Positions 8,728 to 16,437 of a DNA stretch of 64,000 nucleotides are shown here, in pieces. The notes beneath the pieces were generated by a model, which was not told the DNA's origin, made no database searches, and saw only the letters and a list, made by a program, of their open reading frames with translations. The position numbers were made by a program, and so were the translations under genes. Positions within the stretch are counted from its first letter, which is position 1. Every line of letters begins with the position of its first letter. Source of the DNA: Ensifer sp. LC163 (GTDB lineage Bacteria > Pseudomonadota > Alphaproteobacteria > Rhizobiales > Rhizobiaceae); contig NZ_MBSS01000002.1 in NCBI RefSeq assembly GCF_001695855.1, forward strand, positions 62,001 to 126,000. Reading direction: 5' to 3'.

Positions 8728-9645
8728 ATGGTCAGGCCGTATCTTCCTCTCAATGCGCTTCGGGCATTCGAGGCATCCGCACGACATCTGAGCTTCACCC
8801 GCGCGGCGATCGAGCTTTGCGTGACGCAGGCTGCCGTCAGCCACCAGGTGAAGTTGTTGGAGAGCCGGCTGAACGTGACGCTGTTCAAGCGCCTGCCGCG
8901 CGGCCTGATGATCACCGCCGAGGGCGAGGCGTTGCTGCCGGTGCTGCAGGATTCCTTCGATCGCATGGCCGATATGCTCGAGCGGTTCGAGGGCGGCCAT
9001 CTCCGGGAGGTCCTGATGATCGGCGCCGTCGGCACCTTTGCCGTCGGCTGGCTGTTGCCCCGCCTTGCGGACTTTCAGGAAAAATACCCCTTCATCGATG
9101 TCCGGCTGTCGACGAACAACAATCGTGTCGACATGGCTGCCGAAGGGCTCGACTACGCCGTTCGCTTCGGCAGTGGCTCGTGGCACAACATCGAGGCGAC
9201 GCGGCTGTTCGAGGCGCCGCTTTCGGTCCTGTGCGTGCCCGAGATTGCCGATACGCTGCGTCGTCCGGCCGACCTTCTCAGCCAGACGCTGCTCAGGTCC
9301 TACCGGGCGGATGAATGGGTGAACTGGTTCGCCGCTGCCGGCATCACCTATCCGGCGCCGCTTCTCAAAGGTGTCGTCTTCGATTCGTCGCTTGCGATGA
9401 TGGAGGCGGCCGCGCAGGGCATTGGCGTGGCTCTTGCGCCGCCACTGATGTTTTCCCGGCTGCTTTCGAACGGAACGGTGCGCCAACCCTTCGACGTCTA
9501 TACCTCGATGGGGAGCTACTGGCTGACGCGGCTGAAGTCGCGCGCGCCGACGCTGGCGATGTCAGCCTTCCACGACTGGCTGATGGCAGCGAAGGAAGAC
9601 CGCTCTGCTCAATTGCATGAGCCGGAGGCGAGCAACTCGGCATAG
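8728..9645 (+). CDS. ampR: AmpR-type LysR family transcriptional regulator
   Basis: 305-residue LysR regulator. The first 60 residues are the AmpR form of the DNA-binding domain: RPYLPLNALRAFEASARHLS, FTRAAIELCVTQAAVSHQVK and LFKRLPRGLM, followed by LLPVLQDSFDRM. The effector domain has GxxAVGWLLPRL and AAAQGIGVALAP, as in AmpR and GcvA relatives. AmpR normally senses muropeptides from cell-wall turnover and switches on an adjacent divergent ampC. Here the divergent neighbour is a class A/class B PBP operon and the downstream neighbour is a metallo-beta-lactamase; no serine class C gene is in view. AGGG lies six bases before the ATG. Regulation of the neighbours is inferred from position. Confidence 0.85.
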   Translation: MVRPYLPLNALRAFEASARHLSFTRAAIELCVTQAAVSHQVKLLESRLNVTLFKRLPRGLMITAEGEALLPVLQDSFDRMADMLERFEGGHLREVLMIGAVGTFAVGWLLPRLADFQEKYPFIDVRLSTNNNRVDMAAEGLDYAVRFGSGSWHNIEATRLFEAPLSVLCVPEIADTLRRPADLLSQTLLRSYRADEWVNWFAAAGITYPAPLLKGVVFDSSLAMMEAAAQGIGVALAPPLMFSRLLSNGTVRQPFDVYTSMGSYWLTRLKSRAPTLAMSAFHDWLMAAKEDRSAQLHEPEASNSA

Positions 9646-10058
9646 GCCGCACTGCGTCGGCGAGGGGCGCTGTCGTCAGCGGATGTCTGGGCTGGCTCGA
9701 TGGGGGCGGCCAAGTCGACACAGTCAGTTCGGAGCTATTCGCCGTAGCTGACGATCCATTCCGGCGGCTGCTTGCCGCAGGCACCGTGAAGCCCGGCTTC
9801 CTTCACTATCATTCCTCTTCTGCCGATCGAGATGAGAACGACCCTCGTGCGCAAGGGTTGCAGGAGCATTGCGTGCTCGAGATTTTCTCGCTCCCGTCAC
9901 GTCGAGCGGCAGGCCCCGGCTGATGGCCGTCTGTGTTGGTTGCCTTGCCGTTCGAAATGCAAATTATTCTAATGTCTGCTGCAAATTATCGTCGTTTGCC
10001 GACCGTGTCGCAGCTGCTTAGGCAAGGTGCATCCGAGGTTCGAGATGCGGAGGCTTAA
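9646..10058. other. Intergenic region upstream of the metallo-beta-lactamase
   Basis: 413 bases with no supported gene. The last 110 bases are AT-richer and hold a direct repeat (annotated) and a strong ribosome site (GGAGG at 10049-10053). I see no other structure. Confidence 0.6.
9958..9989 (+). promoter_or_regulatory. Direct repeat TGCAAATTAT x2, 22-base period, upstream of the lactamase
   Basis: Exact 10-base copies at 9958-9967 and 9980-9989. The 22-base period places both on the same DNA face (two helical turns). They end 69 bases before the lactamase start, a natural position for an activator or repressor. The A/T-rich word stands out in this GC-rich region. Confidence 0.5.
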
Positions 10059-10919
10059 ATGAGAAAGTTGATGCGGCGCGCTGTGGCGACGCTGGTCGCC
10101 ACGGTATGTCTGGCCAGTGTGGCAATGGCCGACAATGCCGAGTGGTCGCAGCCGACAAAGCCATTTCGCGTCGTCGGCAACATCTATTACGTCGGCACCA
10201 AGGGGCTGGCCGCTTACCTCATCACATCAGGCAAGCAGGCCATTCTGCTCGACGGCACGCTGACGAGCACCGCATCCCTTGTTGAGAGCAACATCACTGC
10301 GCTCGGCTTCAAGCTCTCCGATGTCAAGATCATCGTCACCAGCCATGCGCATTTCGATCACGTCGGTGGCGTGGCCCAAATCAAGCGTGACAGCGGCGCC
10401 AAGCTCTATGCCATCGCGACGGATCGCTGGTCGCTGGAAAACGGCCTGCATGATGGCGAGACCACCTATAAGCGCGGAAGGTTTCCGGCGGTGAAGGTCG
10501 ATCATGTGCTTGACGACGGCAACGTCGTCACACTCGGTGACGCCAGCCTGAAGGCGACGCTGACGCCCGGCCACACGCCCGGCTGCACCACCTGGTCAAC
10601 ATCGGTGACCGAGGCCGGACGCGCGCTCAAGGTGGTCTTTCCCTGCAGCGTCACCGTCGCCGGCAACAAGCTCTTCGGCAACCAGCGCTATCCCGGCATC
10701 GTTGCCGACTTCGAGACCAGCTTCGACCGGCTCGCAGGCATGAAGGCGGATGTGGTTCTGCCAGCTCATCCGGATATTGCCGACATTCTCGGCCGAGCCG
10801 CACGGCGGGATGCAGGCGACAAGGATGCCTTCGTCGATCCGGACCTGCTGGGGCAGATCCTCGAAAGGTCCAGCGCCGCCTTCGCGAAGGAGCTTGCAAC
10901 GCAGAAGGCAAGAAAATGA
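10059..10919 (+). CDS. bla: Subclass B3 metallo-beta-lactamase
   Basis: 286-residue secreted zinc hydrolase. Signal peptide at residues 1-24 (basic start, hydrophobic core, cleavage after AMA). Zinc ligands of the B3 type are in place: H96-A-H98-F-D100-H101, H172 in PGHTPG and H237 in LPAHPD. The stretch GNKLFGNQRYPGIVADFETSF with a following D-V-V-L-P-A-H-P is characteristic of B3 enzymes rather than glyoxalases, which also lack the same C-terminal spacing. It would hydrolyse penicillins, cephalosporins and carbapenems in the periplasm; the spectrum cannot be read from sequence. GGAGG lies five bases before the ATG. It is on the same strand as ampR with its own promoter region. Confidence 0.88.
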   Translation: MRKLMRRAVATLVATVCLASVAMADNAEWSQPTKPFRVVGNIYYVGTKGLAAYLITSGKQAILLDGTLTSTASLVESNITALGFKLSDVKIIVTSHAHFDHVGGVAQIKRDSGAKLYAIATDRWSLENGLHDGETTYKRGRFPAVKVDHVLDDGNVVTLGDASLKATLTPGHTPGCTTWSTSVTEAGRALKVVFPCSVTVAGNKLFGNQRYPGIVADFETSFDRLAGMKADVVLPAHPDIADILGRAARRDAGDKDAFVDPDLLGQILERSSAAFAKELATQKARK

Positions 10920-10928
10920 GAGAAAGGA

Positions 10929-10943
10929 CCGCGCTCGGCGCGG
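10929..10943. terminator. GC hairpin between convergent genes
   Basis: CCGCGC-TCG-GCGCGG, ten bases after the lactamase stop and before the end of the convergent small gene. There is no T-run, so termination would be weak or factor-assisted. Confidence 0.35.
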
Positions 10944-10961
10944 CCATCTGCGCTTGGCTCC

Positions 10962-11168
10962 TCAGTCGGCGACGAGGCCGTCGAACACTTCGAGCATGGC
11001 GTCGCTGATCGCCTTGCCGAGTGCCGTTGCCGCCGCAGTCAGGGCCCCATCGTCCATATCGCGTGCCGCCATGGCGAAAGACGCGCCTTCAGTCACGACG
11101 ATTTCCTGTGCGCGCTGGATTGCCCAAAGGGCAAATTCGCTGCGGTCTGCGATTTCGACGGTTTCCAT
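10962..11168 (-). CDS. Small hypothetical protein
   Basis: 68-residue acidic cytoplasmic protein. AGGAG lies at proper distance before the ATG at 11168, which is the best support that it is real. It is largely helical in appearance (EFALWAIQRAQEIV, ALTAAATALGKAISDAMLEVF) with no signal or membrane segment. It is convergent with the lactamase and divergent from the AraC regulator. I do not recognise the family. Confidence 0.55.
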   Translation of the reverse strand: METVEIADRSEFALWAIQRAQEIVVTEGASFAMAARDMDDGALTAAATALGKAISDAMLEVFDGLVAD

Positions 11169-11418
11169 GGCAGGCTCCTGATCTGTTCGAGTGAAGCCTT
11201 ATACCCATATCGGCCGCACAGGGGACCGTCCGCGTGCTCCTTTGGTGTGGAATCCCAGAAATAATCGCGCCGCGGTGCGATTTTTCACGGTCAGGACCGC
11301 TTGGTGACGCCTTTTCCGAAAGCAACGGTGGGGGACTTCCGTTGCGGTTTAAAGATGAGTATTGAAGGAGGGAATAAAATCCGGAAGACAGGCCGTCGCA
11401 AAGACGGGCAAAGCGATA

Positions 11419-12303
11419 ATGACGTTTCAGCCGCGGATGCAGAACAAGATTGCCGGTTTCAAGATCCTGGGCGAGCTGCATCGCCGGGAATGGAACGGGA
11501 TCATTGCCGATGTGTGGGACGTCGAGTGCGCCCCGCATGCCGGGGGCTACTACGTCTCGAATGATCCGCGGATGTTCATCGTTCTCGATGCGCAGGGCGG
11601 GAGCAGCTGCAACGTCAAGCTTTCTTCACAGGGAAACGGCACCGTCCAGAACTACCGGGAGCAGGCGATATCCTACATCCCGGCCGGCATGGAGATCTGG
11701 GCGGATGTGGTCGATGTTAAATATATCCGTCATCTCGATCTGCACTTCAACATCGACATCCTCAGCCGGCGGCTGATGGAGGATCTCGACGCAGACCGGT
11801 GCGACGTGCCGCGGCTGATGTTCCAGGATGAGCGGTTTCTCCAGCTCGCCCGGCTGATCGCCTCGGAGTGCCTCAATCCTGAGCCTCTCCACGATCTCTA
11901 CGGCGACGGCCTGACGCTCGCGCTGTTCATCGATCTGATGAAGCTCAACCGCGCAAGCACCCGCAAGCGCAGCCAGCTCGCGTCCTGGCAGCTGCGTCGG
12001 GCGGTGGAGTACATCGAGGAAAACAGCGTTCGCAACATCCGGCTCGAGGAACTGGCGAACCTGGCCGGCCTTTCGCAGTCCCATTTCAGCCACGCCTTCA
12101 AGGCATCGACGGGGGTGGCGCCGCATCAATGGCAGACGAACGCCCGGATCGAGCGGGCAAAGCATCTGCTCCTGAGGAATGAAGCGTCGCTGACCGCGAT
12201 CGCTGCCGAAACCGGCTTCTCGGACCAGGCACATTTAACCCGCGTCTTCCGCAAGGCGGTCGGAACAACGCCGGCGCTTTGGAAAAGAAGCCGTCTCGCC
12301 TGA
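11419..12303 (+). CDS. AraC family transcriptional regulator of the siderophore cluster
   Basis: 294-residue regulator. The N-terminal half is a cupin-like sensing domain. Residues about 190-290 carry two helix-turn-helix motifs typical of AraC (IRLEELANLAGLSQSHFSHAFK and LTAIAAETGFSDQAHLTRVFRK). It precedes a TonB receptor and ferric-hydroxamate ABC genes, as does RhrA in rhizobia, so it probably activates them when the siderophore is present. The ATG at 11419 starts the likely protein; an unusually strong AAGGAGGG at 11365-11372 is followed by no standard start codon within reach, so the true start is uncertain and a second ATG at 11437 is possible. Confidence 0.82.
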   Translation: MTFQPRMQNKIAGFKILGELHRREWNGIIADVWDVECAPHAGGYYVSNDPRMFIVLDAQGGSSCNVKLSSQGNGTVQNYREQAISYIPAGMEIWADVVDVKYIRHLDLHFNIDILSRRLMEDLDADRCDVPRLMFQDERFLQLARLIASECLNPEPLHDLYGDGLTLALFIDLMKLNRASTRKRSQLASWQLRRAVEYIEENSVRNIRLEELANLAGLSQSHFSHAFKASTGVAPHQWQTNARIERAKHLLLRNEASLTAIAAETGFSDQAHLTRVFRKAVGTTPALWKRSRLA

Positions 12304-12394
12304 GCAAATGCCCTCGGCTTTGAACAGTTGCCCGCACATATTTGCCCAAGAGCGTTCAATTTTCGGGGATCGAAACAAGCCTCGCCCCTATAGT

Positions 12395-12409
12395 TGATAT
12401 AAACGCTCA
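12395..12409. promoter_or_regulatory. Iron-responsive operator match (TGA-N9-TCA) before the TonB receptor
   Basis: TGATATAAACGCTCA fits the IRO consensus TGA-N9-TCA recognised by the rhizobial iron regulator RirA. It lies 74 bases before the chosen receptor start, inside an AT-rich patch that could hold the promoter. Repression under iron sufficiency is inferred. Confidence 0.55.
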
Positions 12410-12482
12410 TCTTATCAGCGGTCAGAAAGCCGGGCGGTACGCTGTCGGGATGGCGGGTCCGGCAAGCAGGGGCGACGATACG

Positions 12483-14681
12483 ATGCAGCGTGATGGTGAC
12501 AGGGTGCGTTTGAGAGAACTGCTTGCGAGCGGCGTCGCCGGTATCGCGTTGCTGGTGTCGACGGCGGCGGCTGCCGAGGATGGCAGCGCCACGAAGCTCG
12601 AAAAGATCGAAGTGCAGGCACAGGGCGCACGCGACGAAGCCACGGGGCCCGTTGACGGCTACGTCGCCAAGGCCACGACGACGGGCTCGAAGTCAGCCAC
12701 GCCAATCACCGAAATCCCGCAATCCGTCTCCGTCATCGGTCGCGACGAACTTGACGATCGCGGCGTGGTCAACAAGGTCGACGAGGCCCTGCGCTACACG
12801 CCCGGTGTCACCACTGAGCCTTTCGGCACCGATGCGGATACGGACTGGTTCTATATCCGCGGCTTCGATGCGACGCAGACCGGCGTGTTCCTCGACGGTC
12901 TGACGCTCTTCAGCTTTGGCTTCGGCGGTTTCCAGATCGATCCCTTCATGCTGGAGCGGGTCGAGGTGCTGAAGGGCCCCGCTTCGGTGCTCTACGGCGG
13001 CGCCAACCCCGGTGGTATCATCAACCTGATCAGCAAGCGGCCGCTCGATGAACCGCTCTACTACACCGAGATCGGCATCAACAGCGAAGGCAATGCCTTC
13101 ACCGGCTTCGACATCAACGACAGGCTGACCGACGATGGCACAATCCGGTACCGCGTCACCGGCAAGGTTTCGGGCGGGGACACCTACACCGACTTCTCGA
13201 ACGATCTGCGCGGCGTCATCATTCCGCAGATCACCTACGCCCCGGACGATGCGACGAGCCTGACGGTTTACGGCGTTCTGCAGGGCCTCGACCAGGTGCA
13301 TGTCGGCAACGGCTTTCTGCCCTATGTCGGCACGGTCGTCGATGCGCCCTTCGGCAAGATCGATCGCTATGCTTTTTATGGCGAACCGGATCTGGACACG
13401 GGCACCTATGTCCAGCAGATGATCGGCTACGAAGCCAAGCATGAGCTTGAAAGCGGCTGGAGCCTGACGCAGAACGCCCGCTACAGCCACCTCTACAAGC
13501 ACGAGGCAGGGCCCTATACCTTCGGCTGGGTGGGCGGTGCGCCGACCGGACCGGATTATCTGCTCAATCGGATCGGCTTCGAGGCGACGTCCAAGGTCGA
13601 CACCTTTGCGATCGACAATCGCGCCGAGAATGAATTCGACCTCGGCGGTGCGAACCATGCGTTCCTCGCCGGTCTCGATTACAAGTACTATCGCCTCGAC
13701 CATATTCAGGCCTGCTGCGGCGCAACGCCGATCAGCGCCACCGATCCGGTCTATGGCGTGCCGCAGAACCCGAACTTCGTCTATCTCGACCAGGTCGTCA
13801 GGCAGCAGCAGGTCGGTCTCTACGTCCAGGATCAGATCCGCTTCGGCGGCGGCTGGCTCGTCACCCTCAACGGTCGCTACGACTATGTCGATACGGTTTC
13901 GAAAGCGGCCATCGGAACGAGCTTCGATTCGAACGACGGCGCGCTTAGCGGCCGTGCCGGCCTTGCCTATGAGTTCGACAATGGCGTGACGCCCTACGTC
14001 AGCGTCGCGACCTTCTTCAGCCCTCTTGTCGGAACGCGAACGACCGATGCGAGCGATCCGTTGAATCCCGCCAAGCTTGCGCCCCTGCAGCCGGAAGAAG
14101 GCTATCAGTACGAGGCCGGGGTCAAGTACGAGCCGAGCTTCGTCGATGGCCTGTTCACTGCGTCGGTGTTCCAGATCACCAAGCAGAACGTCTCAGTCCC
14201 CGTGCCCGGCTTCTTCGTCAACGCGCAGCTTGGCGAGGTCCAGTCGACCGGCGTCGAGCTCGAGGGCAAGGTCAACATCGACAATGACTGGAAGGTGATC
14301 GGTGGGTTTTCCTATACGGATCTTGAGGTTACCGAAGAACTCGACGCCAGCCTGATCGGCAAGTCGCCGGTCATCGTGCCGGGAACGCAGGCGTCGCTAT
14401 GGCTCGACTACACCGTGCCCTCGAGCGCGCTTGAGGGACTGAGCGTTGGTGCCGGCGTCAGATACCAGGGTGAATCCTGGGCCGACGCAGCCAATACGCG
14501 GAAAGTACCCGCCGCCGCATTGATCGACGCGGCAATCCGCTACGAGAAGAACGATTGGGCGGCATCGCTCAACGTCTCCAACCTCTTCGACAAGGAATAT
14601 GTGAAGGGGTGCCAGGGGCTATCGGTTTGCGGATATGGCGAAAGCCGGACGCTGACCTTGAAGCTCAGCAAGAAATGGTAA
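12483..14681 (+). CDS. fhuA: TonB-dependent ferric-siderophore receptor (FhuA-like)
   Basis: Outer-membrane gated channel, 732 residues from the ATG at 12483, which puts a signal peptide at the start (cleavage after STAAAA). An earlier ATG at 12450 is possible. The plug domain shows EIPQSVSVIGRDEL, RGFDATQTGVFLDGL and LKGPASVLYGGANPGGIINLISKRP, the siderophore-receptor form. The barrel ends in a strand terminating with K-K-W. Near the end, N-V-S-N-L-F-D-K-E-Y followed by two nearby Cys (CQGLSVC) resembles FhuA-type receptors. With FhuC, FhuD and a fused FhuB downstream it should take up ferric hydroxamates such as ferrichrome. Substrate is inferred. Confidence 0.88.
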   Translation: MQRDGDRVRLRELLASGVAGIALLVSTAAAAEDGSATKLEKIEVQAQGARDEATGPVDGYVAKATTTGSKSATPITEIPQSVSVIGRDELDDRGVVNKVDEALRYTPGVTTEPFGTDADTDWFYIRGFDATQTGVFLDGLTLFSFGFGGFQIDPFMLERVEVLKGPASVLYGGANPGGIINLISKRPLDEPLYYTEIGINSEGNAFTGFDINDRLTDDGTIRYRVTGKVSGGDTYTDFSNDLRGVIIPQITYAPDDATSLTVYGVLQGLDQVHVGNGFLPYVGTVVDAPFGKIDRYAFYGEPDLDTGTYVQQMIGYEAKHELESGWSLTQNARYSHLYKHEAGPYTFGWVGGAPTGPDYLLNRIGFEATSKVDTFAIDNRAENEFDLGGANHAFLAGLDYKYYRLDHIQACCGATPISATDPVYGVPQNPNFVYLDQVVRQQQVGLYVQDQIRFGGGWLVTLNGRYDYVDTVSKAAIGTSFDSNDGALSGRAGLAYEFDNGVTPYVSVATFFSPLVGTRTTDASDPLNPAKLAPLQPEEGYQYEAGVKYEPSFVDGLFTASVFQITKQNVSVPVPGFFVNAQLGEVQSTGVELEGKVNIDNDWKVIGGFSYTDLEVTEELDASLIGKSPVIVPGTQASLWLDYTVPSSALEGLSVGAGVRYQGESWADAANTRKVPAAALIDAAIRYEKNDWAASLNVSNLFDKEYVKGCQGLSVCGYGESRTLTLKLSKKW

Positions 14682-14770
14682 TGCTGACTGAAACAGTATA
14701 GTTTATATGGACCGTTCGGGACCGGCCGTGGTCGGCCCGGATCCGCACTCAGCCCTCAGGAAACGAACCG

Positions 14771-15550
14771 TTGTCGTCACCGCTGCTTGCCCTTTCCGAT
14801 GTCCGCCATTCCATTGGTTCGAAGCGCATTCTGGCGGGGATCGATCTCTCGCTTGAAGCCGGCAGGATCTATGGACTGGTCGGTCCGAACGGATCGGGAA
14901 AGAGCACGCTGCTTAAGATCCTTGCCCGCCAGCTGACGGCGGAGAGTGGCCGCATCCTGCTGGAGGGCAAGGAATTTGGCGACTGGCCTGGGCGGGCCTT
15001 CGCCCGCAAGATCGCCTACATGCCGCAATTCACGCCCGCGACCGACGGGATGACGGTGCGCGAACTCATCTCGCTTGGCCGCTTCCCCTGGCACGGCACG
15101 CTTGGCCGTTTCACTGCGCATGACCGGTCTCTGGTCGACGCGGCGATTGCGCGCACCGAGCTCGGCGATTTTGCCGACCGCCCGGTCGCCAACATGTCCG
15201 GTGGCGAGAGGCAACGTGCTTGGATCGCGATGATGCTGGCGCAGGATGCCCGTTGCCTGCTGCTGGACGAACCGACGTCGGCGCTCGACCTCGCGCATCA
15301 GTCGTCGATGTTATCGCTTCTGCAATCGCTTGCGAGGGAACGGCAGCTCACCATCGTCATCGTGCTTCATGACATCAATCTCGCCGCGCGCCACTGCGAC
15401 GAACTCTTCGCGCTGAATGCGGGACGCATCGCCCATCGCGGCGGGCCGGATGCCATCATGCAGACCGATGTGCTGCAGGCGATCCTCGGTGTTCAGATGG
15501 GCGTATTTGCCCATCCGGTGACCGGCAGCCCCGTCAGTTACCTGCTTTGA
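14771..15550 (+). CDS. fhuC: Ferric-hydroxamate ABC transporter ATPase
   Basis: 259-residue ATPase energising the inner-membrane step. Walker A GPNGSGKST at about residues 38-46, signature MSGGERQRAW, Walker B CLLLDEPTSALDLAHQ and the switch His in IVLHDINLAARHC. These are the usual FhuC/FepC features. It starts with TTG at 14771 with AGGAAAC about eight bases upstream; no ATG fits. The TGA stop overlaps the ATG of fhuD by one base, so the two are coupled. Confidence 0.9.
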   Translation: MSSPLLALSDVRHSIGSKRILAGIDLSLEAGRIYGLVGPNGSGKSTLLKILARQLTAESGRILLEGKEFGDWPGRAFARKIAYMPQFTPATDGMTVRELISLGRFPWHGTLGRFTAHDRSLVDAAIARTELGDFADRPVANMSGGERQRAWIAMMLAQDARCLLLDEPTSALDLAHQSSMLSLLQSLARERQLTIVIVLHDINLAARHCDELFALNAGRIAHRGGPDAIMQTDVLQAILGVQMGVFAHPVTGSPVSYLL

Positions 15551-16437
15551 TGCGTATGACCGGTAGGCGACTTGCACGACGGGAGTTTCTCGCACTCGGT
15601 GCCGCGGCCACCCTGCTGCCGCGTAGCCTTCGCGCGCAAACGGGCGTCCGGGTGGCGACGCTCGACTGGGCGCTTCTGGAAACCCTGCTGGCGATCGGGG
15701 CCAATGTCGTCGCCGCGACGGAACTTTTGCAGTTTCGCGAGGTTGCCGTCAAACCTGATATCCCCGCAGGGGTCGCCGATCTCGGCCTGCGCGGCACGCC
15801 GAATTTCGAGGCCTTGCGGCTGGCGGCGCCCGATCTCATCGTCAACTCCAATTTCTATCAGTGGGCGAACGAACGCATGTCGCGGATCGCCCCGGTCGAG
15901 ACCCACTCGGTCTATGTCCCAGGGCAATCTCCCTATGCGCTGTCGGAAAGCGCCGCCCTCGCGCTCGGCCAACGGTTGAAGCTCGACAGCGCCAGGCGCT
16001 TCGTCGATGGGGCAAGGGCCGAGCTGGAACGGTTGCGTCATCGGCTCGGAGGCGGCGATGGCAGAGCCGTCATGCCGATCAATCTCGGCGACGCCCGACA
16101 CTTCCGCGCCTTTGGCGCCGACAGCGTCTTCGGCGATGTGCTGGCGCGGCTCGGCCTCCAAAATGCATGGAAGGAAGCAACCAGCTATTCCGCAAACGCT
16201 CCGGTCGGGATCGAGGCCCTGGCCGCCGCCCCGGACGCCTGGATCATTCTCATTCCGCCCCATCCGCTCGATGCGCTTCGAAGGCTTGAACAAAGCGCCT
16301 TCTGGAATGCCCTACCGGCGGTGGCGGGCGGGCGCGTGCTGACGCTCGGCCCGGTCAATCCCTATGGCGCACTTCCCGCCGCGTTGCGCTTTGCCAATCT
16401 GCTGGTCGAAGGAATGCTCGATGCACGGAACGGTTAG
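15550..16437 (+). CDS. fhuD: Ferric-hydroxamate periplasmic binding protein
   Basis: 295-residue type III binding protein. The N-terminus has a twin-arginine export signal (ARREFLALGAA), so it is probably exported folded. The body has GVRVATLDWALLETLLAIGANVVAA, RGTPNFEALRLAAPDLIV and a long backbone helix, as in FhuD. It delivers the ferric siderophore to the permease. The ATG overlaps the stop of fhuC, and its last 17 bases overlap fhuB. Confidence 0.88.
   Translation: MRMTGRRLARREFLALGAAATLLPRSLRAQTGVRVATLDWALLETLLAIGANVVAATELLQFREVAVKPDIPAGVADLGLRGTPNFEALRLAAPDLIVNSNFYQWANERMSRIAPVETHSVYVPGQSPYALSESAALALGQRLKLDSARRFVDGARAELERLRHRLGGGDGRAVMPINLGDARHFRAFGADSVFGDVLARLGLQNAWKEATSYSANAPVGIEALAAAPDAWIILIPPHPLDALRRLEQSAFWNALPAVAGGRVLTLGPVNPYGALPAALRFANLLVEGMLDARNG

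Noticed and set aside
10059-10919. Zinc hydrolase as a glyoxalase II or quorum lactonase
   Set aside because: The signal peptide, the GNxxYPGIVADFETSF stretch and the ligand spacing fit subclass B3 lactamases better.
11301-11564. 87-codon open frame using the strong AAGGAGGG region
   Set aside because: Overlaps the AraC gene in another frame; the ribosome site falls inside this frame rather than before its start.
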